This document shows positions 50,981 through 59,741 of a DNA stretch of 64,000 bases, piece by piece; positions within the stretch are counted from its first letter, which is position 1, and each line of letters begins with the position of its first letter. This DNA comes from Chishuiella changwenlii. GTDB lineage: Bacteria > Bacteroidota > Bacteroidia > Flavobacteriales > Weeksellaceae. The translations under genes and the position numbers were made by a program. The stretch is from contig NZ_FRBH01000001.1 of assembly GCF_900142565.1 (NCBI RefSeq), forward strand, positions 124,001 through 188,000, read 5' to 3'. The notes below the pieces were generated by a model. That model did not search any database and had not been told where the DNA came from. It saw nothing but the letters and a program-made list of their open reading frames with translations.

Positions 50981-51036
50981 ATGCTTATTCTTCAAAACTT
51001 ATCATATACACATCCCAACAAAGATGTACTATTTAG
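50941..51036 (+). CDS. Candidate upstream regulatory frame overlapping the ABC-F start
   Basis: 31 codons beginning MGLLTCLISKKRN and ending after the ABC-F start in a different frame (TAG at 51034). Leader peptides of this kind control some ribosome-protection and erm genes by antibiotic-induced stalling. Translation is not shown by the sequence. Confidence 0.25.
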   Translation: MGLLTCLISKKRNYAYSSKLIIYTSQQRCTI

Positions 51037-52570
51037 TACAATTAATTTAAAAGTAAATAAAAACGAAAAAATAGCTTTAATAGGCAATAATGGAGTAGGA
51101 AAATCTACCTTACTCAAAATTATTGCAAATGAATTAGAACCTACAAGTGGGCAAAAAACTATTGACACTACACCTTATTATATTCCCCAAATTTATGGGC
51201 AATATAATCATCTAACTATTGGTGAAGTTTTAAAAGTAGATTCAAAAATTAATGCTTTAAATGAAATTCTAAAAGGAAACATAACAGAAGAAAATTACGC
51301 CTTACTTAACGATGATTGGACAATTGAGGATCGTTGCAATGAGGCATTACTTTATTGGAAATTAACCGATTTAGAGTTATCCCAAAAGATGGAAACATTG
51401 AGCGGAGGACAAAAAACTAAAATTTTTCTTGCTGGAATTTCTATTCATCAACCAGAATTTGTTCTTTTAGATGAGCCAAGCAATCATTTAGATAATGATA
51501 GTAGGCTACTTTTATATGATTTTATTCAATCTACAAAATGTACATTGATTATCGTTAGCCATGATAGAAAATTATTAAATCTACTAAATTCTATCTGTGA
51601 GCTAAGTAAAGATAATATAAAAGTATATGGAGGAAATTATGACTTTTATAAAAATCAAAAACAAATTGAATACAATGCATTAACACAAGATATTCATCAT
51701 AAAGAAAAAGCATTAAAAAAAGCCAAGGAAAAGGAAAGAGATACAGTAGAACGACAGCAAAAATTGGATAGTCGCGGTAAAGGAAAACAAGAAAAAGCTG
51801 GTGTTGCTAAAATAATGATGAATACTTTACGAAATAATGCAGAGAATAGTACATCTAAACTAAGAAATGTACATGCAGAAAAAATAGGAGGTATTACGCA
51901 AGATTTACAACATCTCCGTTCTTCTTTATCTGCTATTGATAAAATGAAATTCGGATTTGACAATTCTCAACTCCATAAAGGGAAAACTTTATTTAAAGCA
52001 ATTGATGTAAATTTTAGCTACTCAAAACAATTTATTTGGAATGAAAATTTAAATTTCGAAATCATTAGCGGAAATCGTATTGCATTAAAAGGTAAAAATG
52101 GTTCTGGAAAAACAACATTAATAAAGCTAATTTTAAATCTTATTCAACCACAGACAGGTAAAACGTATAAAAATTATACAAACCCTATTTACATTGATCA
52201 AGATTACTCTTTATTGAATAATGAATTAAAAGTTTATGAACAAGCACAAAAGTTTAATAGCTCTGGACTAGAGGAACATGATATCAAAATAAGATTAAAC
52301 CGCTTTTTATTTACAAAAGATGATTGGGATAAACCTTGTCATAAACTAAGTGGAGGAGAAAGAATGCGTTTGTTACTTTGTTGTTTAATTATAAATAGTA
52401 CATCTCCTGATATTATTATATTAGATGAGCCTACAAATAATTTAGATATACAGAATGTTGAAATATTGACTGCTGCAATCAATGAATATCAAGGAACTTT
52501 AATTGTTATTTCCCACGACGATACATTCTTAGAGCAAATTAATATTGAAAAAACTATTATCTTACATTAA
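50981..52570 (+). CDS. ABC-F family ATPase
   Basis: 529 aa, two ABC cassettes and no membrane helices. First: Walker A GNNGVGKST, signature LSGGQKTKIFLAG, Walker B LLDEPSNHLD. Second: GKNGSGKTT, LSGGERMRLLL, ILDEPTNNLD. A charged linker (KEKALKKAKEKERDTVERQQ) lies between them, where ABC-F proteins contact the ribosome. It could be a translation factor or an antibiotic ribosome-protection protein; the neighbouring VOC gene favours the latter slightly. Confidence 0.93.
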   Translation: MLILQNLSYTHPNKDVLFSTINLKVNKNEKIALIGNNGVGKSTLLKIIANELEPTSGQKTIDTTPYYIPQIYGQYNHLTIGEVLKVDSKINALNEILKGNITEENYALLNDDWTIEDRCNEALLYWKLTDLELSQKMETLSGGQKTKIFLAGISIHQPEFVLLDEPSNHLDNDSRLLLYDFIQSTKCTLIIVSHDRKLLNLLNSICELSKDNIKVYGGNYDFYKNQKQIEYNALTQDIHHKEKALKKAKEKERDTVERQQKLDSRGKGKQEKAGVAKIMMNTLRNNAENSTSKLRNVHAEKIGGITQDLQHLRSSLSAIDKMKFGFDNSQLHKGKTLFKAIDVNFSYSKQFIWNENLNFEIISGNRIALKGKNGSGKTTLIKLILNLIQPQTGKTYKNYTNPIYIDQDYSLLNNELKVYEQAQKFNSSGLEEHDIKIRLNRFLFTKDDWDKPCHKLSGGERMRLLLCCLIINSTSPDIIILDEPTNNLDIQNVEILTAAINEYQGTLIVISHDDTFLEQINIEKTIILH

Positions 52571-52593
52571 TTGAAATCCTTATAAAAACACAA

Positions 52594-52971
52594 ATGAATA
52601 TAAAATTAGATACCATTATTTTTTATGTAAGAGATGTAAAAAAGCTTCAAAATTTCTATGTTGAAAATTTTAATTTAAAAACCATAGAAGAAGATGAAAT
52701 TTGGGTATTATTAAATGCTGGATCTATTAATATTGGTCTCCATAAAATAGGAGATCAATATCTTGAGAAAGTAAATCTTTATCAAGACTTTGATAATAAT
52801 ACAAAAATTGTATTTGAAATTGATCTTGATATAGAAGCTGCAAGAAATGAACTTATTTCGAGAAAGGTTGAAATGAGAGAGATAAAAACATTCGAAAATT
52901 ATAATTATTGGCTATGTGATGGTATTGATCCAGAAGGGAATGTTTTTCAATTAAAGTCCAAGAAAAAATAA
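52594..52971 (+). CDS. VOC family protein (glyoxalase/bleomycin-resistance fold)
   Basis: 125 aa with the paired beta-alpha-beta-beta-beta pattern: IIFYVRDVKKLQNFYVENFN and WLCDGIDPEGNVFQLK at the two ends. Metal ligands would be His/Glu residues; only some are apparent (H54-like in GLHKIG, E in DPEGN). Located 24 bases after the ABC-F gene and co-oriented. Substrate unknown; antibiotic binding is one option. Confidence 0.88.
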   Translation: MNIKLDTIIFYVRDVKKLQNFYVENFNLKTIEEDEIWVLLNAGSINIGLHKIGDQYLEKVNLYQDFDNNTKIVFEIDLDIEAARNELISRKVEMREIKTFENYNYWLCDGIDPEGNVFQLKSKKK

Positions 52972-52980
52972 ATTTATATA

Positions 52981-53020
52981 AAAACAAAGCCTATTCTTAA
53001 ATGAGAATAGGCTTTGTTTT
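52981..53020. terminator. Terminator of the ABC-F-VOC unit
   Basis: AAAACAAAGCCTATTCT and its complement form a perfect 17-bp stem around a six-base loop, ending in TTTT. Confidence 0.93.
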
Positions 53021-53144
53021 ACTAAAAGTCTTTAAATATTTATTAATAATATAGTTTTATTTTTACATTCATTTTTGTCTTGATACAAAAACGAAAATTA
53101 GCTAAACAATGAAAATACAATACTGAAAAATCTAAACAAATTCA

Positions 53145-55082
53145 CTATTTAAAATTCATTCGTTGAATTCTCACTGCATTTAATATTGCTAAAAAAGCAA
53201 CACCAACATCTGCAAAAACAGCTTCCCACATATTTGCTATTCCATCTGCTCCTAATAATAAAACGATACCTTTTACGCTCATCGCAAGTATTATGTTCTG
53301 AATAACAATTTTCTTAGTTTCTCTACCAATTTTTACTGCTGTTCCAATTTTAGATGGTTGATCTGTTTGTATAACGATATCTGCTGTCTCTATTGCAGCA
53401 TCGCTTCCTAAACCTCCCATTGCAATACCAACATCGGACAACGCTAAAACTGGTGCGTCATTTATTCCATCTCCAACAAATGCAATTACATTGTTTTTAT
53501 TTTGTTTTAATTGTTCTACTTTTTCAACTTTTCCTTCAGGTAATAAACCTCCAAAAGCAAGGTCTATTTCAACTTCTTTCGCTACTTTTTGTGTTATGGT
53601 ATCTTTATCTCCACTCAACATAATCGTTTGCTGAACGCCTAAATTTTTCATTTTTTTAATCGCTTCTTTGGCGTCATCTTTTATTTTATCTGCAATAGTA
53701 ATGTATCCAGCATATTCGTTGTTAATCGCGACAACAACTATACTTTCTACTATAGCATCTATTTCTGATGGATATGAAATTGAAAAATGGTCTAATAATT
53801 TAGCATTTCCAGCTAAAACAATCTTATCATTCACATTACCTTTTAAACCTTTACCTGAAATTTCTTCAACATCTATCGCATTAAAGAGTGATGAATGTCT
53901 AGTAACAATTGCTTTTGCAATAGGATGTGTAGATTGTTTTTCTAATGCAGCAACATAATCTAGAAACTCTTCTTCATTATATGTTGTTTCAATTTTCTGC
54001 ACCTCAAAAATACCTTCTGTTAATGTTCCTGTCTTATCCATAACAACAGTATTCACTTTAGCTATTAAATCTAAAAAGTTAGACCCTTTTACTAAAATAC
54101 CATTACGAGAAGCTGCTCCAATTCCTCCAAAATATCCTAAGGGAACTGAAATAACCAATGCACATGGACAAGAAATAACAAGGAAAACTAAACCACGATA
54201 TAACCAATCTCTAAAAACATAATCATCTACAATAAAGAATGGAATAACAACCAATGCCAATGCTAAGAAAAAAACGATGGGTGTATAAATTTTCGCAAAC
54301 TTTCTTATAAATAGTTCTGTTGGTGCCTTACGAGAAGTAGCTTCTTGAACCATTTTAAGTATTTTTGCAATAGAACTATCGTCAAACTTTTTTGTCGTTT
54401 TTATTTCAACAACATTTTCTAGGTTCAGCATTCCTGCCAATACAACCTCATCTTTTTTATAAGTAGAAGGTTTACTTTCTCCTGTTAATGCAGAAGTATT
54501 AAAACTTCCTTTCGTTGAAATTAATATACCATCTAACGGTACTTTTTCACCAACTTTTACTTGAATAGTTTCTCCGATTTCAACATTATTTGGTTCTATC
54601 GTTTCAAAATTTCCGTTTCTTAGAACATGTGCAGTATTTGGACGAACATCTAATAAAGCTTTAATATTTGATTTTGCTTTATTAACAGCCGCTTCCTGAA
54701 ACATTTCTCCAATTGTATAAAACAACATTACTGCAACACCTTCTGGATATTCACCAATAATAAATGCACCTAATGTTGCAATTCCCATTAAAGAAAATTC
54801 ATTAAAAAAATCTAGTTTTTTTGCTAATCCAAATGCTTCTTTCCAAACAGGATAAGCAACTAGAATATAGGATATACCAAACCATATTAAACGAACGATT
54901 TCTTGTTCTAGAAACCAAGGTAATTTTATTATATATTGAATGATTAATCCTGAAAAAAACACAACTAAACTAATCCCTAGGAAAAGTTTACTGTTAGAAT
55001 GATTATGTTCGTGTTCATGAGAATGTTCACCCTGAACGTGAATATGATCATCTGTTCCACAACAACTTTTACAATTTGACAT
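53145..55082 (-). CDS. Zn/Cd/Co-type P1B ATPase exporter
   Basis: 645 aa. A Cys- and His-rich N-terminal tail (CKSCCG, then HSHEHEHNHSNSK) replaces a full HMA domain. Transmembrane ion motif CPC in VISCPCALVIS, phosphorylation motif DKTGTLTEG, hinge GDGINDAPVLA and a downstream ADVGVAF give a Zn-Cd (ZntA/CadA) rather than copper signature. It probably exports zinc or cadmium. Co-transcribed behind the Fur-family gene. Confidence 0.93.
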   Translation of the reverse strand: MSNCKSCCGTDDHIHVQGEHSHEHEHNHSNSKLFLGISLVVFFSGLIIQYIIKLPWFLEQEIVRLIWFGISYILVAYPVWKEAFGLAKKLDFFNEFSLMGIATLGAFIIGEYPEGVAVMLFYTIGEMFQEAAVNKAKSNIKALLDVRPNTAHVLRNGNFETIEPNNVEIGETIQVKVGEKVPLDGILISTKGSFNTSALTGESKPSTYKKDEVVLAGMLNLENVVEIKTTKKFDDSSIAKILKMVQEATSRKAPTELFIRKFAKIYTPIVFFLALALVVIPFFIVDDYVFRDWLYRGLVFLVISCPCALVISVPLGYFGGIGAASRNGILVKGSNFLDLIAKVNTVVMDKTGTLTEGIFEVQKIETTYNEEEFLDYVAALEKQSTHPIAKAIVTRHSSLFNAIDVEEISGKGLKGNVNDKIVLAGNAKLLDHFSISYPSEIDAIVESIVVVAINNEYAGYITIADKIKDDAKEAIKKMKNLGVQQTIMLSGDKDTITQKVAKEVEIDLAFGGLLPEGKVEKVEQLKQNKNNVIAFVGDGINDAPVLALSDVGIAMGGLGSDAAIETADIVIQTDQPSKIGTAVKIGRETKKIVIQNIILAMSVKGIVLLLGADGIANMWEAVFADVGVAFLAILNAVRIQRMNFK

Positions 55083-55152
55083 AATAATTAATTTACTACG
55101 ACAAAGTTATTATGCGACTTCTGCAATCAGGTTGCAAAGTTTGAAATAAACC

Positions 55153-55569
55153 TTAAACTTTACAAAAATCGCAAACGCCTTTTAAGACAAATGATGATTG
55201 TTCTGCTTTAAAATTTTGAGGAAGTTCTACTTCTGGAAGATGAATATTTTTTAAACAATATGTTCTATTGCAATCATTACAATGAAAATGTGCATGTGTA
55301 AATTCTGGCGTACATTTACAGTTAGATTCGCACAAGGCATATTTTATAGAGCCCGTTCCGTCTTCTATAGAATGAATTAATTTATTTTCTTCAAATGTTT
55401 TTAACGTTCTATAGATTGTTACTCTGTCTGCTTGATCCATTTCTATCTCTAAATCAGCTAAACTTAATGCAACTTTAGTATTCATTAATTGATCTAAAAC
55501 CAACAAACGCATAGCGGTTGGGTTAATAGATCTATTTTTTAATATTTTAGTTAAAACATCAGTTTGCAT
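55153..55569 (-). CDS. Fur family transcriptional repressor (Zur-like)
   Basis: 138 aa. A winged helix with RVTIYRTLKTFEENKLIH, and a dimer domain with THAHFHC and two CxxC pairs (CNDC, CDFC) for structural zinc. Family members respond to iron, zinc, manganese or peroxide. Its position upstream of the Zn/Cd ATPase suggests zinc-responsive control; the sequence alone cannot prove the metal. Confidence 0.93.
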   Translation of the reverse strand: MQTDVLTKILKNRSINPTAMRLLVLDQLMNTKVALSLADLEIEMDQADRVTIYRTLKTFEENKLIHSIEDGTGSIKYALCESNCKCTPEFTHAHFHCNDCNRTYCLKNIHLPEVELPQNFKAEQSSFVLKGVCDFCKV

Positions 55570-55591
55570 ATCATTAGATTAACGAATGATA
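55569..55591. promoter_or_regulatory. Inverted repeat TATCATT-N9-AATGATA at the Fur-family gene
   Basis: A perfect 7-bp inverted repeat beginning at the first base of the regulator gene. The 7-9-7 form is Fur-box-like, and the position suggests autoregulation. Confidence 0.5.
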
Positions 55592-55673
55592 AATTTACGA
55601 AAAAAGGTAAACAGAAAAAATGATTATTATTTCTAAAAGTAATAATGAGCTTATTTTTAAACTTATATATTTT

Positions 55674-55681
55674 TATATTTG
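55674..55681 (+). promoter_or_regulatory. -7 box of the glycosylasparaginase-cutC unit
   Basis: TATATTTG fits TAnnTTTG and contains the upstream TTG of the open frame, so that TTG cannot be the translation start. Confidence 0.6.
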
Positions 55682-55711
55682 TTAGATACACTAAGTGATA
55701 GTAACAAACAC

Positions 55712-56713
55712 ATGAACAACAGAAGAAATTTTATAAAAAAACTAGGAGCATTAGGATTACTTTTAGGTACTTCTCGGCTTTATTTAAATGCTAAATCACC
55801 TTTAAATACAAACAAATCTTCCATAAAAGTTAATAAACCAATTGTTTTATCTACGTGGCGTTTTGGAATGGAAGCCAATAAAGAAGCTTGGAAAGTTTTA
55901 AATAATAAAGGAACTGCTTTAGATGCTGTAGAGCAAGGTGTAAAAATTGTAGAAGCTGATCCAAACGAACGAAGTGTTGGTTATGGAGGAAGACCAGACA
56001 GAGATGGAAAGGTTACACTTGATGCCTGCATAATGGATAATGAAGCAAATATTGGCTCTGTTGCTTGTTTGGAATATATAAAACATCCTATTTCTGTTGC
56101 TCGAAAAGTAATGGAAGATACGCCACATGTTATGTTAGTAGGGAATGGAGCATTACAATTTGCTTTGGAAAAAGGTTTCAAGAAAGAGAATCTTTTAACA
56201 GAGGTTTCCGAGAAAGAATGGAAAGAGTGGTTAAAAGATACAAACTATCAGTTACCTATTAACATAGAAAATCATGATACAATTGGAATGATCGCCTTAG
56301 ATGCACATGGAAATCTTTCTGGTGCTTGTACAACTTCTGGAATGGCTTATAAAATGAATGGTCGTGTTGGAGATTCTCCTATTATTGGTGCAGGTTTGTA
56401 TGTTGACAATGAAATTGGTGCCGCAACTGCAACAGGACATGGTGAAGAAGTGATTAGAATTGCCGGAAGTCATTTAGTTGTAGAGTTAATGAGGCAAGGA
56501 TACTCTCCAGAAAATGCTTGTAAAGAAGCTGTACATCGAATTATAAAATTAACTAAATCACGAAAGAAAGACCTAAAAAATATTCAAGTTGGTTTTATAG
56601 CAATTAATAAACAAGGCGAATATGGTTCTTATTGTATTCACCCAGGTTTTAACTTTGCTGTCTATGATCAAAACGGAAATCGTTTAATTGATGGAAAATC
56701 TATAGAAAAATGA
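55712..56713 (+). CDS. N4-(beta-N-acetylglucosaminyl)-L-asparaginase, Ntn hydrolase
   Basis: 333 aa from the ATG at 55712, which gives a Tat-like signal (NNRRNFIKKLGALGLLLG). The self-cleaving nucleophile Thr is in HDTIGMIALD, followed by GRVGDSPIIGAGLYVDNEIGAATATGHGE as in the glycosylasparaginase of Elizabethkingia. It removes Asn from N-linked glycopeptides. Its stop overlaps cutC by 4 bases. Confidence 0.93.
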   Translation: MNNRRNFIKKLGALGLLLGTSRLYLNAKSPLNTNKSSIKVNKPIVLSTWRFGMEANKEAWKVLNNKGTALDAVEQGVKIVEADPNERSVGYGGRPDRDGKVTLDACIMDNEANIGSVACLEYIKHPISVARKVMEDTPHVMLVGNGALQFALEKGFKKENLLTEVSEKEWKEWLKDTNYQLPINIENHDTIGMIALDAHGNLSGACTTSGMAYKMNGRVGDSPIIGAGLYVDNEIGAATATGHGEEVIRIAGSHLVVELMRQGYSPENACKEAVHRIIKLTKSRKKDLKNIQVGFIAINKQGEYGSYCIHPGFNFAVYDQNGNRLIDGKSIEK

Positions 56714-57378
56714 AAAAATTAGAAATCGCTTGCTTTAACCTCGAATCTGCATTAATTGCTTCAACATCTAATGCAGATAGAATAGAGTTTTGTGCAGATG
56801 CTTCTGCAGGAGGAATTACACCACCTTTAGAAGAGATAGAAATATTAAGAGCCGCAACAGAAAAAGAAATTGTAATTATGATACGCCCAAGAGGTGGAGA
56901 TTTTTATTATTCTGATGCAGAATTTGAACAAATGAAAACAGAAATCAATACAATTAAAAATCTCAACATTAATGGATTTGTTTTTGGAATATTAGATAAG
57001 AATAATGAAATTGACTTTTATAGAAATAAAGAGTTAATTGAACTTGCTAAACCTTATCCATGTACTTTCCATCGTGCCTTCGATAGAACTTCGGATGCTT
57101 TAATATCATTAGAAAAAGTAATTGATTTAGGTTTTAAAACAATACTCACATCTGGCTTAAGCAATAATGTATATGAAGGAAAATATACTTTAAAAACTTT
57201 AGTTGAAAAAGCGAAAGAACAAATTACAATTATGCCTGGTGGCGGATTACGTTCTACAAATATTAAAGAAATAGACGATAGTACCAAAGCTCAATATTTT
57301 CATTCATCTGCTATGATAAATTCTGAAATAGCTGATTTAAATGAGATAAATATCTTAAAAAAACTTATCTCATCTTAA
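56710..57378 (+). CDS. cutC: CutC family protein
   Basis: 222 aa TIM barrel. Starts LEIACFNLESALIA and has DRIEFCADASAGGITPP, MIRPRGGDFYYSDAEF, TFHRAFDRT and MPGGGLRSTNI. Named for a copper phenotype in E. coli, but the reaction is not settled. The last codons and stop form an intrinsic terminator. Confidence 0.93.
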   Translation: MKKLEIACFNLESALIASTSNADRIEFCADASAGGITPPLEEIEILRAATEKEIVIMIRPRGGDFYYSDAEFEQMKTEINTIKNLNINGFVFGILDKNNEIDFYRNKELIELAKPYPCTFHRAFDRTSDALISLEKVIDLGFKTILTSGLSNNVYEGKYTLKTLVEKAKEQITIMPGGGLRSTNIKEIDDSTKAQYFHSSAMINSEIADLNEINILKKLISS

Positions 57379-57384
57379 TTTTTT
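57341..57384 (+). terminator. Terminator embedded in the end of cutC
   Basis: ATGAGATAA (57341-57349) and TTATCTCAT (57365-57373) lie in the last codons of cutC; the stop and a T tract follow. A copy of this end occurs at 58194-58245. Confidence 0.7.
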
Positions 57385-57395
57385 CTTCATCAATT

Positions 57396-58031
57396 TCATT
57401 GAGTTCTTGTAACATTACTTCCGTAAATAGTTAAAAAAGAATCACTAGGAATCGATTCACTCAACTTAGCTTGTAGATCCATTCCATTTAATCGGAATTG
57501 TAAACTTGCACCAGCAGCAAAATTTATTGAAGTTTCTGCTGTTAAATTATTAGATAGTCCTGTTATTGGTAAAACACTAGAATTATGTCCATAAATATTT
57601 ATACCTGTCCCTGTCCCAACTGATACTCTACCCGCTATTAAAGCTCTAGAAGCTGCACCAAAGCTAAAGTTTGTATAAAAACTGAAATCTAAAATTGAGC
57701 CACTAAACGGTAAAGTATAAAGAGTACTCCAAGCTGTTGTAATAGTAAAATTACCATCAGCAACACCAGAAAGTCCAAGCGCTGCTGCTGGTGTGTAAAC
57801 TTTATACACATAGCCATTATCATCTATATACAATGGAGCCCCTTTGGCGTAATTAATATCACTTAAACTATTTGTAACATTATTTGTTACTGTAGATAAT
57901 TTTAAAACTTTGTCTGTTACAGTTGGCGTCACAACATCTAATGTTGCTTGTGGTGTAGAGGTATTTACACCTACTTGTCCTAATCCATATGTAGATAGAA
58001 CAAGATAAAGAGTAATGAATAATCTTTTCAT
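57396..58031 (-). CDS. Secreted tandem paralogue 1 of 3
   Basis: 211 aa from the ATG at 58031 (MKRLFITLYLVLS); an upstream extension of 14 codons is unlikely because the other two copies are also exactly 211 aa. Signal peptide ending GLGQ, then VGVNTSTPQATLDV, a motif common at the start of Bacteroidota surface proteins. Conserved blocks: DKVLKLSTV, GAPLYIDDNGYVYK, LDFSFYTNFSFG, and a beta-rich end. A -7 box lies at 58058-58065. Function unknown; an extracellular beta-sandwich adhesin-like module is plausible. Confidence 0.8.
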   Translation of the reverse strand: MKRLFITLYLVLSTYGLGQVGVNTSTPQATLDVVTPTVTDKVLKLSTVTNNVTNSLSDINYAKGAPLYIDDNGYVYKVYTPAAALGLSGVADGNFTITTAWSTLYTLPFSGSILDFSFYTNFSFGAASRALIAGRVSVGTGTGINIYGHNSSVLPITGLSNNLTAETSINFAAGASLQFRLNGMDLQAKLSESIPSDSFLTIYGSNVTRTQ

Positions 58032-58057
58032 AGGTTTTATTATGTAGTTTGGTGGTG

Positions 58058-58065
58058 CAAATATA
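58058..58065 (-). promoter_or_regulatory. -7 box of paralogue 1
   Basis: TATATTTG on the minus strand, 26 bases before the ATG. Confidence 0.45.
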
Positions 58066-58193
58066 CATAACAAACAATAATGTTAAAAAGTAAAAAAACT
58101 TAAACTTGACCTAAAAATTGTTAAAACTCTTTATTAATCAACTGTATGGCTAATAAATAATCATTTATATAAAAATTCAGTATTCTATAATTA

Positions 58194-58245
58194 GATGAGA
58201 TAAATCTATTAAAAAGATTTATCTCATCTTAATTTTTTCTTCATC
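58194..58245 (+). repeat. Duplicated copy of the cutC 3' end and terminator
   Basis: GATGAGATAAATCT and AGATTTATCTCATC (14-bp perfect stem) with T tract. Bases 58219-58245 equal 57365-57391 over 27 positions, i.e. the stop and flank of cutC. It is a plus-strand terminator in a place with no plus-strand gene, so it is best read as a footprint of the duplication. Confidence 0.75.
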
Positions 58246-58249
58246 TATT

Positions 58250-58885
58250 TTATTGAATTCTTGTTACTGTACTCCCATAAATAGTTAAAGAAGAGTCTGT
58301 AAGAATAGATTCACTTAATCTAGCTTGTAAACTCATTCCATTTAATCGAAATTGTAAACCTGCTCCAGAAGCAAAATCTATTGAAGTTTGTCTTGTTAAA
58401 TTATTTGATAGTCCAGTAACTCGTACAACACTAGAATTATACATATAAATATTTATTCCTGTTCCATTGCCTACCATAACTTTACCTGCTAATGATGAGC
58501 TTCTTTTAGCTCCAAAACTAAAATTGGTAAAAAAACTGAAATCTAAATTTGATCCAATATGAGGTAAAGTATAAATAGTTTTCCATTCAGCTGTAAGAAC
58601 ATAATTACCATCAGCTACTCCAGAAACACCAACTGAAGATACAGGAGAATATGCTTTATATACATAACCATTATCATCTATATATAAAGGAGAACCTTTT
58701 TGGTAATTAATCCCAGCTATTCTATTCGTAGTATTATTTGATACTGTAGATAGTTTTAAAACTTTATCCGTTGTAGTGGATGTTACAACATCTAACATTG
58801 CTTGTGGTGTAGATGTGTTGATACCCATTTGCCCATATCCATAAAGAGATAGAGTAAGACAAAAAGTAATCAATATTCTTTTCAT
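58250..58885 (-). CDS. Secreted tandem paralogue 2 of 3
   Basis: 211 aa, closely related to the flanking copies. Same signal peptide type (SLYGYGQ), VDEQ-free N-terminal motif MGINTSTPQAMLDV, DKVLKLSTV, GSPLYIDDNGYVYKAYSPV, and LDFSFFTNFSFGAKRSS. Differences concentrate between residues 120 and 150. Its 3' flank is shared with the cutC end. Function unknown. Confidence 0.8.
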   Translation of the reverse strand: MKRILITFCLTLSLYGYGQMGINTSTPQAMLDVVTSTTTDKVLKLSTVSNNTTNRIAGINYQKGSPLYIDDNGYVYKAYSPVSSVGVSGVADGNYVLTAEWKTIYTLPHIGSNLDFSFFTNFSFGAKRSSSLAGKVMVGNGTGINIYMYNSSVVRVTGLSNNLTRQTSIDFASGAGLQFRLNGMSLQARLSESILTDSSLTIYGSTVTRIQ

Positions 58886-58976
58886 ATAAGTTGTATTATT
58901 TAGTTTGACGATATAAATACAATAATTAATTTATTATTATAAAAATGTCTAAAATTATTTTAGATTAAGTATTTTT

Positions 58977-59612
58977 TTATTGTGTTTTTGTTACTGTACT
59001 TCCATAAATCTCTATAAAAGAATTATTCACAGAAGGTTGACTTAATCTTGCCTGTAGAGTGTTTCCATTTAATTGAAATTGTAATCCTGCTCCAGAATTA
59101 AAATTTATTGAAGTTAGTTTTGTTAAATTATTTGATATTTCTTTAATTGGTAGAACACTAGAACTATACGTATAAATATTAATTCCTGTTCCATTTCCTA
59201 CTGAAACTTTACCTGATATTAATGAGCTTCCTCCTGATCCAAAACTAAAATTAGTAAAAAAGCTAAAATCTAAAATTGATCCATTATGTGGTAATGTATA
59301 AATAGTTTTCCATGCAGTTGTAAGAACATAATTACCATCAGCTACTCCAGAAACACCATTTAAATTTGAAGGAGAGTATGCTTTATATACATAACCATTA
59401 TCATCTATATATAAAGGAGAACCTTTTTCGTAATTAATATCAGCTATTCTATTTGTAGCATTATTTGATACTGTAGATAATTTTAAAACTTTATCTGTTA
59501 TATTTTTTGTTACAACATCTAATGTTGCTTCTGGTGTAGAGGTATTTACACCTACTTGTCCCACTGCATAAGCAGATAGAACAATACAAAAAGGAATTAA
59601 TATTCTTTTCAT
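58977..59612 (-). CDS. Secreted tandem paralogue 3 of 3
   Basis: 211 aa. Signal peptide ending AVGQ, VGVNTSTPEATLDV, DKVLKLSTV, GSPLYIDDNGYVYKAYSPS, LDFSFFTNFSFGSGGSS, NGTGINIYTYSSS. Slightly more divergent at the C-terminus than the first two. A TAAATTTG box (59647-59654, minus) lies 34 bases before the ATG. Function unknown. Confidence 0.8.
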   Translation of the reverse strand: MKRILIPFCIVLSAYAVGQVGVNTSTPEATLDVVTKNITDKVLKLSTVSNNATNRIADINYEKGSPLYIDDNGYVYKAYSPSNLNGVSGVADGNYVLTTAWKTIYTLPHNGSILDFSFFTNFSFGSGGSSLISGKVSVGNGTGINIYTYSSSVLPIKEISNNLTKLTSINFNSGAGLQFQLNGNTLQARLSQPSVNNSFIEIYGSTVTKTQ

Positions 59613-59646
59613 AATAAGGTTTTTGTTTATAATTTTTTGGTGACAG

Positions 59647-59654
59647 CAAATTTA
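59647..59654 (-). promoter_or_regulatory. -7 box of paralogue 3
   Basis: TAAATTTG on the minus strand fits TAnnTTTG, 34 bases before the ATG. Confidence 0.4.
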
Positions 59655-59729
59655 TATTATCAAAAAAAGAACAAACAATAATAAGTATTTATCTTAAAAT
59701 ATTTTGATGTGTATAAGAATAAAAAATAG

Positions 59730-59737
59730 TAATTTTG
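59730..59737 (+). promoter_or_regulatory. -7 box abutting the holB ATG
   Basis: TAATTTTG ends four bases before the holB ATG, with a TTTG 23 bases upstream (59703-59706). A leaderless or nearly leaderless transcript is implied. Confidence 0.5.
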
Positions 59738-59741
59738 GCTC

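Noticed and set aside
50085-52971. Horizontally acquired resistance island
   Set aside because: Base composition and flanking genes look native; no integrase, insertion sequence or attachment repeats were seen.
58194-58235. Terminator for paralogue 2
   Set aside because: The T tract is on the plus strand only, while paralogue 2 is on the minus strand; it is a duplicated piece of the cutC end.
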